Part shown: in pieces, positions 1 through 6,050 of the stretch | Numbering within the stretch: the first letter of the stretch is position 1 | How the letters are laid out: each line of letters starts with the position of its first letter | Assembly (NCBI GenBank): GCA_003552485.1 | Contig: PUMX01000074.1 | Span: 1-6,269, forward strand | DNA: 6,269 bases | Direction: 5' to 3' | From: Candidatus Hydrogenedentota bacterium | GTDB taxonomy: Bacteria > Hydrogenedentota > Hydrogenedentia > Hydrogenedentales > SLHB01 | The notes under the pieces: generated by a model | Database searches by the model: none | Seen by the model: only the letters and a program-made list of their open reading frames with translations | What the model was told of the DNA's origin: nothing | Made by a program: the position numbers and the translations under genes

Positions 1-851
1 GAACGCGGCGCGATGGTGGATTCAATGAATACCGCTTTGATGCCGCGGCGCGCGATCTCGCGGGACAGCTGGGTGATGTCCTGCAGCCCGAACTCCGCAG
101 CCGTGCTGATTCCCTGCAATGCCATGACCTCGATGTCGTAGGCCCGTCCAAAGTAGCCAAAGGCGTCATGAGCCGTGACAAGAACGCGTTGTTCCTCCGG
201 GATCGTCGCGATCTGCTCGCGGACGTAAGTGTCCAACTCCTCGAGTTCGGCCAGATACGTGTTGGTGTTTGCGCGGTACTCCGGCTCATTATCCGGATCC
301 GCCTCGATGAGCGCATCCCGAATCGCCTCAACCGCGTACATCCACAACGAGACGTCAAACCATACATGGGGATCGTAGGCGCCTTCATATTCCGCTGGCT
401 GCATCAAGTGTTCCCGTGGAACCGCCTCCGCCACCGCGACCATGGGGCGCCGCCGTCCCATGCGCTCGAGCACTTGACTCATGCGGCCCTCAAGCATTAG
501 CCCGTTGTACAGGATGAGGTCCGCTTCTTCGAGTTTCTGCAGCGTGCGCTGAGTTGGACGGTACATGTGCGGATCGACGCCGGGCCCCATGAGGCCGGTC
601 ACGGCGACATGATCGCCCCCCACGTTTCTGGCGGTGTCGGCCACCATCCCTGTGGTCGCCGTCACGCGAATCCGTCCTTCGTCGCCGGCGTCCTCACCAG
701 AAGAGGCGTGCTGGCTGCAGCCGGTCAAGACCGCCGCGCACAGCAGGATTCCCAGCAACACGGCCGTCGCTGAGTTCATCCAGCGTTGCGCGCAAAGCCG
801 GTAGCCTTTGAACGCCCATTCACTCTGGGGGCGATGGTTAGGTTCGTGCAT
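1..851 (-). CDS. TroA/ZnuA-type metal ABC transporter substrate-binding lipoprotein, C-terminus cut off
   Basis: This is the extracytoplasmic receptor of a zinc (or manganese) ABC importer; it binds the metal and delivers it to a membrane permease. 283 residues are visible and the C-terminal part lies beyond the left edge. The ATG at 851 has a GGAG at 865-862 and gives a lipoprotein signal: basic n-region (K15, R18, R23), hydrophobic run 28-42 and lipobox LTGC with Cys45. A start at the inner ATG (779) would lack the basic residues. Metal ligands of the family are recognisable: H95 in DPHMYRPT, H162 in DPHVWFD and H228 in AHDAFGYF. The GIST..AEFGL and FIEST motifs at 248-255 and 275-279 also fit. 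The fourth ligand (Asp) would lie outside the window. His rather than Glu at the third position resembles zinc-type TroA/ZnuA more than manganese-type PsaA. The His-rich loop of proteobacterial ZnuA is absent. Permease and ATPase genes are expected further left, but this is inference. Confidence 0.93.
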   Translation of the reverse strand, partial: MHEPNHRPQSEWAFKGYRLCAQRWMNSATAVLLGILLCAAVLTGCSQHASSGEDAGDEGRIRVTATTGMVADTARNVGGDHVAVTGLMGPGVDPHMYRPTQRTLQKLEEADLILYNGLMLEGRMSQVLERMGRRRPMVAVAEAVPREHLMQPAEYEGAYDPHVWFDVSLWMYAVEAIRDALIEADPDNEPEYRANTNTYLAELEELDTYVREQIATIPEEQRVLVTAHDAFGYFGRAYDIEVMALQGISTAAEFGLQDITQLSREIARRGIKAVFIESTIAPR

Positions 852-876
852 TATTGCAGAGCTCCGTCCAGCGGGA

Positions 877-907
877 AACTATGGTTAACTTAATTATGCA
901 GGATTAA
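877..907 (-). promoter_or_regulatory. Candidate operator: overlapping AT-rich palindromes at the transcription start
   Basis: Immediately downstream of the -10 box, minus-strand TTAATCCTGCATAATTAA (907-890) is an 18-base palindrome with 14 of 18 positions symmetric around TGCA. It overlaps a second imperfect palindrome, AACTATGGTTAACTTAATT (877-895 on the plus strand), with 6 of 9 pairs matching. Both sit where a bound protein would block RNA polymerase. Metal-uptake genes are usually repressed by Zur, Fur or MntR/DtxR proteins binding such sites. The sequence is not a clear match to the classical Zur or Fur box, so the regulator is not assigned. Confidence 0.5.
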
Positions 908-910
908 TTG

Positions 911-939
911 ATTATAGGCGCAGTGGAGGCGTGTGTCAA
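911..939 (-). promoter_or_regulatory. Consensus sigma-70 promoter of the metal-binding lipoprotein gene
   Basis: On the minus strand there is TTGACA (939-934), exactly 17 bases, then TATAAT (916-911). Both hexamers match the consensus perfectly with the optimal spacer. Transcription should start near 904, leaving a leader of about 50 bases before the ATG at 851. So strong a promoter for a metal-uptake gene suggests that expression is held down by a repressor; see the palindrome just downstream. Confidence 0.9.
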
Positions 940-1150
940 GAAGGAATTCGAGCCCAAGCGCCAGACAATTGACATGTCTGGACCGCTTGAAGGGCGCCGG
1001 CCGCCGGAAAGTCGGCGCGCTGGATACATCCATTCGAAGACCAGGCCGCAAGTTGGGCTTGCTTTGTTTGATGGAGGCGCTGTTGCATCGACGCAGGGAT
1101 CCGCCTTTACCGCCGAGCGCCAAGGGTGCTAGCGCCTCGCCATCGGCGCA
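940..1150. other. Intergenic stretch with two inverted repeats and no gene
   Basis: This lies between the stop of the TPR gene and the lipoprotein promoter. The short open frames here either run through the consensus promoter or show no ribosome site and no protein-like composition, so none is called. It holds a perfect 7-base inverted repeat at 961-981 and a GC-rich repeat at 994-1018 (GCGCCG with CGGCGC). Neither is followed by a T-run on the minus strand, so no intrinsic terminator can be named for the upstream operon. Confidence 0.6.
961..981. repeat. Perfect inverted repeat upstream of the lipoprotein promoter
   Basis: CCAGACA (961-967) and TGTCTGG (975-981) are perfect inverted copies around a 7-base spacer. 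The repeat lies about 21 bases upstream of the -35 box. It could be an upstream protein-binding site or part of the end of the hflX-TPR transcript. No U-tract follows it in either direction. Confidence 0.45.
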
Positions 1151-2263
1151 TCAAGAGGGTGGCGTCCCTATGGGGTCTGCAGGCGTTAAGGGCGCGGTTT
1201 CCGGCATGTCGGGCAGCGCTTCGGGAGGTTCGATTGGCTGGCCGGGATCGGCTTCTTGAAGCATTTCCAGTATCTCTTGCGTGCGAGGCTGCTCGGCGTT
1301 GATAGAGAGTGAGTGTTCGAAAGCCTCGACAGCTTCTTCTATTTGACCGATGCTTACGAGCACCGAGCCGAGGAAGTTCCACTGGGCGTGGTCCTCCGCG
1401 TCGAGTTGGAGCGAACGGCGCAGCGGGAGCAGACATTGGTGGATTCGGCCCACGCGGAACAACATTCGGGCGTAACTGGCGTGGGCGTCCGCGTCATGCG
1501 GCAAAGGAAACCGGGCCATCTTGAGCCTGTCGACGGCTTGTTCCAGCAGTTGGGATTCCGTTGGGGGTATGAACTCGAGCGCATCGATGCGTTCAGTGGC
1601 CTCGAGCAGGTTGCCTTCCCACACGTCCACGGCCGCCAGACCGGCCTCGATACGGATATCGTCCCCTTCGATCTCCAACCCTCGTTGATAGGCCTCCCTC
1701 GCCAATTGCGCCATACCGCTTTGCAGGTAGATACCGCCCAACCCCGCCCAAGCGTGGATCGCTTTGTCCGGCGCGGGGTCCAGCTCCAGGCATTGCTGGT
1801 AGGCGTCTACCGCCTCCGCCCATCTTCCCGGTCCCAACTCAGAGAGCGCCTCGCCCAAGCCGAGCCAACCGTCGACGTGGTCCGTATGCAACGCTGTCAA
1901 GCGCTTCAAGGCTTCCGCCGCGAGATCGGACTGGTCTTGAAAAGCGAGTACGGTGGCGTATTGCATGAGAGTCTCTGCGTCACGGGATCTGGCGGCGTTG
2001 GCTTGTTCCAGCAAGGCGCGCGCTTCCGTGAGGTTCTCGCGAATTGTAGCGCCGTGTTCCGCGGCCGCCTCAAAGTCCCCCTCTTGTTGAGCCGCGAAAA
2101 AAGCTGCTTGCGCCTCTTGAAGCGCTTCGAGCTTCTCGTCTACCGCTGCAGTGGAGGCCCACGCTTGAACGCTGAACACCGCCAGCACGCAAATGGCGGC
2201 CCCGCATCTGCGCCACCCATGGTTGAGTTGCACAGCGTTCTGGTGAAGCGGGTCAGGGGTCAT
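1151..2263 (-). CDS. Secreted TPR-repeat protein
   Basis: This 370-residue protein has an N-terminal Sec signal and at least five or six tetratricopeptide repeats, which form protein-binding scaffolds. I chose the ATG at 2263: AAAGGA lies 12 bases upstream. A TTG seven codons earlier (2284) is also open but has no ribosome site. Numbering from that TTG, the signal peptide has R25 R26, a hydrophobic run 28-40 and a likely cleavage after AWA (43). TPR units are visible at about 103-136, 138-171, 177-208, 265-298 and 299-332, with typical W.LG..L..LG....A...Y...L.LDP spacing. Residues 209-240 are a weaker repeat. The tail from 345 on is rich in Pro and acidic residues. No catalytic motif is seen, so the substrate or partner is unknown. 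It follows hflX by a short gap and probably shares its transcript. A periplasmic location is inferred from the signal; nothing indicates a lipid anchor. Confidence 0.85.
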   Translation of the reverse strand: MTPDPLHQNAVQLNHGWRRCGAAICVLAVFSVQAWASTAAVDEKLEALQEAQAAFFAAQQEGDFEAAAEHGATIRENLTEARALLEQANAARSRDAETLMQYATVLAFQDQSDLAAEALKRLTALHTDHVDGWLGLGEALSELGPGRWAEAVDAYQQCLELDPAPDKAIHAWAGLGGIYLQSGMAQLAREAYQRGLEIEGDDIRIEAGLAAVDVWEGNLLEATERIDALEFIPPTESQLLEQAVDRLKMARFPLPHDADAHASYARMLFRVGRIHQCLLPLRRSLQLDAEDHAQWNFLGSVLVSIGQIEEAVEAFEHSLSINAEQPRTQEILEMLQEADPGQPIEPPEALPDMPETAPLTPADPIGTPPS

Positions 2264-2312
2264 CTTGGGCAACCATCCTTTCAATGTGATTACGTGATGA
2301 ACGCGCCGCTGG

Positions 2313-3956
2313 TTAATGCGCCTGCGCAGCGATATAACTTTCTTGCCAAAGCGTTTGTTTCATGGCTTCAAGCAGCGGGCCGAAGCTATCCGTGTCCAGT
2401 GCGCAAATGGGCACGCCCTGGTAGTGTCGGGTCAACCCGCGCAACACCTCGGGATCCGCGGCATCGGCCTTATTCAATATGTGCAACACGGGCTTTCTGT
2501 GCAAGTCCAACTCGATGAGAACCTGTCTGACGGTCTCGTATTGCTCCTCGACCTGTGGGCTCGACGCGTCTAACACGTGAATGAGCAGGTCGGCCTGGTC
2601 CAACTCTTCAAGGGTGGTCCGAAACGCCGCCATGAGATCCTTGGGAAGGTCGCGGATGAAGCCCACGGTATCCGTGAGAATAATCTCCCGCTCTTCCGGG
2701 AACCGCAGTCGGCGCGAGACAGGGTTTAATGTTGCGAACAGGGCGTTCTCCACCGCGACGGAACTCGACGTAAGGTTATTCAACAGCGTCGACTTACCCG
2801 CATTGGTATAACCTACAATCGAGACGATCGGCAAATCCTTCTGAGTGCGGCGCCGCCGTCTGAGCTCGCGTCGGTTGCCAAGCTTCTCTATCTCCCGCTC
2901 CAACAGCGCAATCCGGTCTTTAACCCGCCGCCGGTCGATCTCGAGTTTGGTCTCACCAGGGCCCCGGCCGCCGATCCCACCCGTGAGCCTGCTTAAGGCG
3001 GTGTGTTTTTCGCTGAGGCGGGGCTGCATATAACGAAGCTGAGCGAGTTCGACTTGCAGTTTGCCCTCGCGGGTTTGCGCGTGTTGAGCGAAGATGTCAA
3101 GAATTACCTGGGTGCGATCCAGTATTTTCAAATCCGTGTAATTCGCCAAGTGTTGTATCTGGGACGGACTCAGGTCCATGTCAAACACGAGCGCCTCCGC
3201 GCCGAGTTGCATGGCGCGGATGATAGTTTGCTTTAATTTGCCCTTTCCCATCACGTAACGGGAATCCACGGGCCTGCGCTGGGTGAGCTGATCGACTACG
3301 GTTATTCCCGCGCTGCGCGCAAGCTCCGATAGTTCGTCGATGGAATCCTGCGCTCGCGTTGCGGGCTGCGTGCTGATGTGCGCAAGAATCGCGCGGTCGG
3401 GCCCGTCGGCGGCGGCCAACGCGCGGCGGTAGCGGCCGAATTCCGCTTCGAGCGCCTGAATCATCTCCGGGAAATCCTGGGGCAGATCGTGAACCCTTGC
3501 AGGGGGAAGCATCTCGTAGGGTTCGTCCTCCGTTCCGCCGGGCCGAAGATGCGCGGCGCGCACGATTCCGGGTAGACCTCCCTCGGCTACTTCCACCGCC
3601 GCCACCAAGTCCAGGCGTAGCAGCGCCAAGTCGGTCAGGTCGTCTTCGTTCAGAGGTTCGCCGGCGAGATGTGTGTGCACCAGCCGCAACCCGCATAGGC
3701 GGTCGCGTCCGCGCCGGTGATCCGAGAGATCGGGCAAGAACACTGACCGCGCGTCGCCCGTCATCACAAATCGAATATGGCCGCGCCGGTCTATTAGCAC
3801 CCCGACTTGACGTTCGATTTCCGCCGAGACTTCGGTCAAGGCCCGCGCCAGTTCCGGAGAGACAATCGCTTCTGACTTGCTGCGCCGGTTGGCGAGCCGT
3901 TCAAGCCGCCGTAGCGACGAGGGCTTCAATCCAGTGGTGTTGCCGGTTACGCGAAT
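2313..3956 (-). CDS. hflX: GTPase HflX, long form, probable AUU start
   Basis: HflX is a ribosome-associated GTPase that splits stalled or stress-inactivated 70S ribosomes. Residues are numbered from the TTG at 3929; add nine for the AUU start at 3956. Order: an extra N-terminal domain (1-175), the HflX nucleotide-binding-like domain (about 180-275, with RYVMGKGK at 224-231), the glycine-rich GGIGGRGPGETKLE linker (317-330), a basic coiled coil (331-363), then the G domain. G motifs are intact: GYTNAGKST (373-381), switch I FATLNP (398-403), DTVGF (420-424), NKAD (486-489), and CAL (509-511) in place of the usual SA. E. coli HflX has 426 residues, so this is the long type. The in-frame stretch before the TTG encodes RVTGNTTG, which resembles the conserved start of other long HflX proteins as I remember them. 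A GGAGGT ribosome site fits only the AUU. The stop is 49 bases before the TPR gene's ATG. Confidence 0.97.
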   Translation of the reverse strand: MRVTGNTTGLKPSSLRRLERLANRRSKSEAIVSPELARALTEVSAEIERQVGVLIDRRGHIRFVMTGDARSVFLPDLSDHRRGRDRLCGLRLVHTHLAGEPLNEDDLTDLALLRLDLVAAVEVAEGGLPGIVRAAHLRPGGTEDEPYEMLPPARVHDLPQDFPEMIQALEAEFGRYRRALAAADGPDRAILAHISTQPATRAQDSIDELSELARSAGITVVDQLTQRRPVDSRYVMGKGKLKQTIIRAMQLGAEALVFDMDLSPSQIQHLANYTDLKILDRTQVILDIFAQHAQTREGKLQVELAQLRYMQPRLSEKHTALSRLTGGIGGRGPGETKLEIDRRRVKDRIALLEREIEKLGNRRELRRRRRTQKDLPIVSIVGYTNAGKSTLLNNLTSSSVAVENALFATLNPVSRRLRFPEEREIILTDTVGFIRDLPKDLMAAFRTTLEELDQADLLIHVLDASSPQVEEQYETVRQVLIELDLHRKPVLHILNKADAADPEVLRGLTRHYQGVPICALDTDSFGPLLEAMKQTLWQESYIAAQAH

Positions 3957-3966
3957 AGCTACCTCC
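3954..3966 (-). promoter_or_regulatory. Ribosome site and AUU start codon of hflX
   Basis: The minus strand reads GGAGGT (3966-3961), AGCT, then ATT (3956-3954) in frame with HflX. An in-frame TGA lies further upstream, and no ATG, GTG or TTG occurs between that stop and the TTG at 3929, which has no ribosome site of its own. The AUU therefore seems to be the start codon. AUU starts are rare; the best-known example is infC, where initiation factor IF3 discriminates against the codon and so regulates its own synthesis. Confidence 0.65.
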
Positions 3967-3972
3967 GCACTT

Positions 3973-3986
3973 GTTTGAGATCAAAC
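3973..3986. repeat. Palindrome just upstream of the hflX ribosome site
   Basis: On the minus strand GTTTGATCTCAAAC has two perfect 6-base arms around a 2-base centre. It ends six bases before the GGAGGT ribosome site. It could be an operator for hflX or a small hairpin in its leader. No known regulator box is recognised. Confidence 0.4.
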
Positions 3987-4017
3987 CGATCCCAACGGTC
4001 CCGTTTCAGCGTACCAT

Positions 4018-4035
4018 GGCGCCGACTTTGGCGCC
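4018..4035 (-). repeat. GC-rich hairpin in the hflX upstream region
   Basis: GGCGCC (4018-4023) and GGCGCC (4030-4035) flank a 6-base loop. Each half is itself palindromic, so they form a 6-base-pair stem. No T-run follows in the minus direction. It may be leader structure of hflX or the end of an upstream transcript. Confidence 0.35.
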
Positions 4036-4313
4036 GCTTTGTCTTCATACCCTAATTTTACTGCAAAACCACGGGAAGCGTACAGCTCTTGCCACCGTTG
4101 TGGGCGCGGGGCGGGTCCGCCGCCATACTCTCGCCCGTGATCGCATCACCGTCAACCGGCGCGTACGCCTGTGTGAACCGCGTGAAATCATCGAGAAAGA
4201 AGGGATCATTCAGACCACGTGGCGAGCGCTCATGGAGCCGCGTTAGCGGAGTGGAGGAGTAAGCCTTCGCACAACGGGTTGGTTGGTCCCGGTCTCTGGG
4301 GGACACACTCTCT

Positions 4314-4340
4314 CAAACCACGACTTCAAAGTCGCGTTTG
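4314..4340 (-). terminator. Candidate transcript-end hairpin after the DUF1576 unit
   Basis: The core arms CGACTT and AAGTCG are perfect, and outer CAAAC/GTTTG arms extend the stem with one bulge. One pair is a G-U wobble in minus-strand RNA but an A-C mismatch in plus-strand RNA, which favours a minus-strand transcript. It lies 32 bases after the stop of the 114-residue protein. No U-tract follows, so it may be a processing or stabilising hairpin rather than an intrinsic terminator. Confidence 0.35.
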
Positions 4341-4372
4341 CTTGTCTCGGGGGGGGCGTTGGAGCGGGATCG

Positions 4373-4717
4373 CTAGCGGTTTCTTTGCACGCGCAACCGC
4401 AATGTGTCGCCGGAGTAATCCAACTGTACGTCGTCCGTCATCATAGACACCAGCGCGAGTTCGTGGTCGTCCTGGGTTTCGCCGGCCAATTGCCAGTAGT
4501 AATCCTCGAGTTCAGGCTGACGCGGACGTGAAAGATTTTCGCGGATCTCCTCGATGGTTTCCGCAGCAGTATCCAGTCCGTGAAAGGAGAAATCGAGGCG
4601 AAATGCGTCTTCGCCGCGGGTGTAGTTCAAATCGAATCGCGGGCACTCGAGGGTGTAGAGAAAATACGTGACGATTTCGTCTATCATCTTCGCTACTTTC
4701 TTGATTTCGTGTTCCAT
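4373..4717 (-). CDS. Small conserved-looking protein paired with the DUF1576 membrane protein
   Basis: This 114-residue acidic protein has no signal peptide or membrane segment, so it is probably cytosolic. I do not recognise its family. The ATG at 4717 is preceded by GGAGGTAGG, which overlaps the last codons and the stop of the upstream membrane protein gene. Translation of the two is therefore probably coupled, and the products may work together. Predicted order: helix 2-22, strands about 26-33 and 38-46, helical region 49-80, helix 85-96, and two final strands 97-101 and 104-110. This order and the ending (LALVSMMTDDV, then QLDYSGDTLRLRV) resemble the second half of GHKL ATPases such as anti-sigma RsbW. 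However, the Asn of the N-box and the glycines of the ATP-binding motifs are not evident. It could be a non-catalytic derivative or simply a similar alpha-beta fold. Confidence 0.75.
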   Translation of the reverse strand: MEHEIKKVAKMIDEIVTYFLYTLECPRFDLNYTRGEDAFRLDFSFHGLDTAAETIEEIRENLSRPRQPELEDYYWQLAGETQDDHELALVSMMTDDVQLDYSGDTLRLRVQRNR

Positions 4718-4725
4718 GAGTGCGC

Positions 4726-6027
4726 CTACCTCCGAGTCTTCCTAATGCGCTTCGGCCTGAAAGCATCAATGATGGGGGCGAGAAACGCCGCGACAAATCC
4801 GCCGGCGAATCCGTTGTTATAGAGATTCACGCCTCCGTGTAAGTACCCGACGTTCATGACCACGGATAGATGACAGAATCCCGCAATCACGCCAGCCACG
4901 CGTCCATAATGACCCGCAATAGGCGCGAGGGTAGTGCCGAATAACGCGCTGATAATCAATTCCGTTTCGTCGCCGGACCAAGTCTTGAATAATGAACCCA
5001 GAAAGACGCCGACAAGGATTGGTGTGCAGTTGCGCACATGCTTGCCGAAGGCAGAAAAACCTACTACGGTCAGCACCCCGCCGAGGATGGGCCCGTTGAG
5101 ATTGCCGCCAAGCAACGCGGTAAACCCCACAGCGACCAATCCCATAACGCCCATGTTCACAAAAACCGCGGCATGGTTGCCAATGGACGTGAAATCGCTG
5201 ACGAGTCGGCCCGAAGTCCGGTACATTCTCTTGAGCGCTGAACGCAGGGTGATCTTCTCACGCTGTCCCGCCCAGAGTCCGATGCCTATGAGCAGGATGA
5301 AAAACACCGCAAAATACACATTGAGGAAGGTGCTGTATTCCCCCGTCAGGATACGTTCCGGCTGCACGTCAAAGCCGAAACTGCGTAGAATGGCGATGAA
5401 AAACGAGCCGATTATGCCGCCGGTGAATCCAATGTTGTAGATGTTGTATCCATCGTGGAAGTTAAGCATATGAGACGCCAAAGGCGGAAGGATAAACCCG
5501 CCGCCGATGCCGATAGCGACGCCAAGCGGCGCGGCGAACGCTGGGCTCAACCACGATCCGAATATCAAGAAGCTGATAAGGGGGGCCAGCGTCGTGCCGA
5601 ACAGGGCCACGAGCGCGTAATTCCTAATCGGCGTGCCCTGCGCCCGTGCATACAGCATGACCCCAATGAAGATCGGCCAGATGTTGAGCACATTCTTGCC
5701 AAAGAAGGCGAAGCCGATGACTGTATATACGGCGGCGATGAATGGACCACTGACTTCGATCCGCAGCACGATCATTATGCAGCATGCGATGAGTCCGCAC
5801 GCGCCAGCGTTAACAAGCGTGGCCGCGAGCCCGCCTACAGCCAGGTAGTCTGTAAGCAGCAAGCTGGGGGAAGTCAGGATGCGGCCAAGTCCAGCCCACA
5901 TGTCCTTGGGCGATTCCGACGCCAATCCTACCGCTAAGCCCGTGAGAATCAGCAATACGGGTAGCAGCATTAACACGGCCATGAGGGCCCGTTCACTGTG
6001 GGCCTGATGAGGAGTGTTCTCCGCCAT
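4726..6027 (-). CDS. DUF1576-type polytopic membrane protein with internal duplication
   Basis: This 433-residue hydrophobic protein has around ten to twelve membrane segments and closely resembles the DUF1576 family, whose function I do not know to be established. Two halves repeat the same motifs: VNAGACGLIA (72-81) with VNMGVMGLVA (290-299); GP...GFAFFGKN..N..PI..GV.L (94-125) with GP...GFSAFGKH..N.TPI..GV.L (312-343); ALFGTTLAP at 141-149 and 361-369; YNIYNIGFTGG (194-204) with VNLYNNGFAGG (400-410). Such pseudo-symmetric repeats are typical of channels and transporters, so a transport role is inferred; the substrate is unknown. The C-terminus (PKRIRKTRR) is strongly basic, which suggests a cytosolic end. 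The ATG at 6027 has no good ribosome site of its own. A good one lies further upstream in front of a 7-codon ORF whose stop overlaps this start, so initiation is probably by coupling, or a one-base error hides a start at 6050. Confidence 0.85.
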   Translation of the reverse strand: MAENTPHQAHSERALMAVLMLLPVLLILTGLAVGLASESPKDMWAGLGRILTSPSLLLTDYLAVGGLAATLVNAGACGLIACCIMIVLRIEVSGPFIAAVYTVIGFAFFGKNVLNIWPIFIGVMLYARAQGTPIRNYALVALFGTTLAPLISFLIFGSWLSPAFAAPLGVAIGIGGGFILPPLASHMLNFHDGYNIYNIGFTGGIIGSFFIAILRSFGFDVQPERILTGEYSTFLNVYFAVFFILLIGIGLWAGQREKITLRSALKRMYRTSGRLVSDFTSIGNHAAVFVNMGVMGLVAVGFTALLGGNLNGPILGGVLTVVGFSAFGKHVRNCTPILVGVFLGSLFKTWSGDETELIISALFGTTLAPIAGHYGRVAGVIAGFCHLSVVMNVGYLHGGVNLYNNGFAGGFVAAFLAPIIDAFRPKRIRKTRR

Positions 6028-6050
6028 TACCCCGCGCTACCGTTGTCCAT
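6027..6050 (-). CDS. 7-codon leader ORF (MDNGSAG) overlapping the DUF1576 start
   Basis: ATG at 6050 is preceded by AAGGAGG (6064-6058) at an ideal 7-base distance. This is one of the strongest ribosome sites in the window. The frame encodes MDNGSAG and stops at TAA, which overlaps the ATG of the membrane protein in TAATG. Ribosomes could finish the short ORF and restart on the downstream gene. Alternatively, one missing base in the adjacent GCGGGG tract would fuse this ATG in frame to the membrane protein and add seven residues plus one. The sequence alone cannot decide. Confidence 0.45.
   Translation of the reverse strand: MDNGSAG

Larger units (their letters stand above)
3967..4372. other. 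406-base gap upstream of hflX: inverted repeats, G-run, no convincing gene
   Basis: From the hflX side the gap holds a palindrome at 3973-3986, a GC-rich hairpin at 4018-4035, a long hairpin at 4314-4340 and a run of eight G at 4349-4356. An 82-codon frame on the minus strand (4306-4058, GTG start) is open but has no ribosome site and no recognisable motif; I do not call it. No good sigma-70 pair is visible for hflX; the best -10-like hexamer is TATGAA (4049-4044), without a matching -35. The hflX promoter should lie in this gap. Confidence 0.55.

Noticed and set aside
969..974. Plus-strand TTGACA as part of a divergent promoter
   Set aside because: No -10 hexamer is found 16-18 bases downstream on the plus strand, and no plus-strand gene follows.
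994..1018. GC-rich hairpin considered as terminator of the hflX-TPR transcript
   Set aside because: No T-run follows on the minus strand, and similar GC-rich repeats are expected by chance in this composition.
890..1123. 77-codon minus-strand frame
   Set aside because: It runs straight through the consensus promoter of the lipoprotein gene and has no convincing ribosome site or motif.
1313..2518. 401-codon plus-strand open frame
   Set aside because: It lies antisense to the TPR gene and the 3' end of hflX. Its product is not protein-like in pattern, and both minus-strand genes have clear family features.
3181..3696. 171-codon minus-strand frame inside hflX
   Set aside because: This is a shifted reading of hflX, rich in Arg and low in hydrophobic pattern; hflX itself is unmistakable here.
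4058..4306. 82-codon minus-strand frame with GTG start in the gap before hflX
   Set aside because: It has no ribosome site, no motif I recognise, and overlaps the GC-rich upstream region. It cannot be excluded; a homolog search would settle it.
4934..5440. 168-codon plus-strand frame, and others at 5455-5937
   Set aside because: These are antisense to the DUF1576 gene, whose duplicated membrane motifs prove the minus-strand frame.
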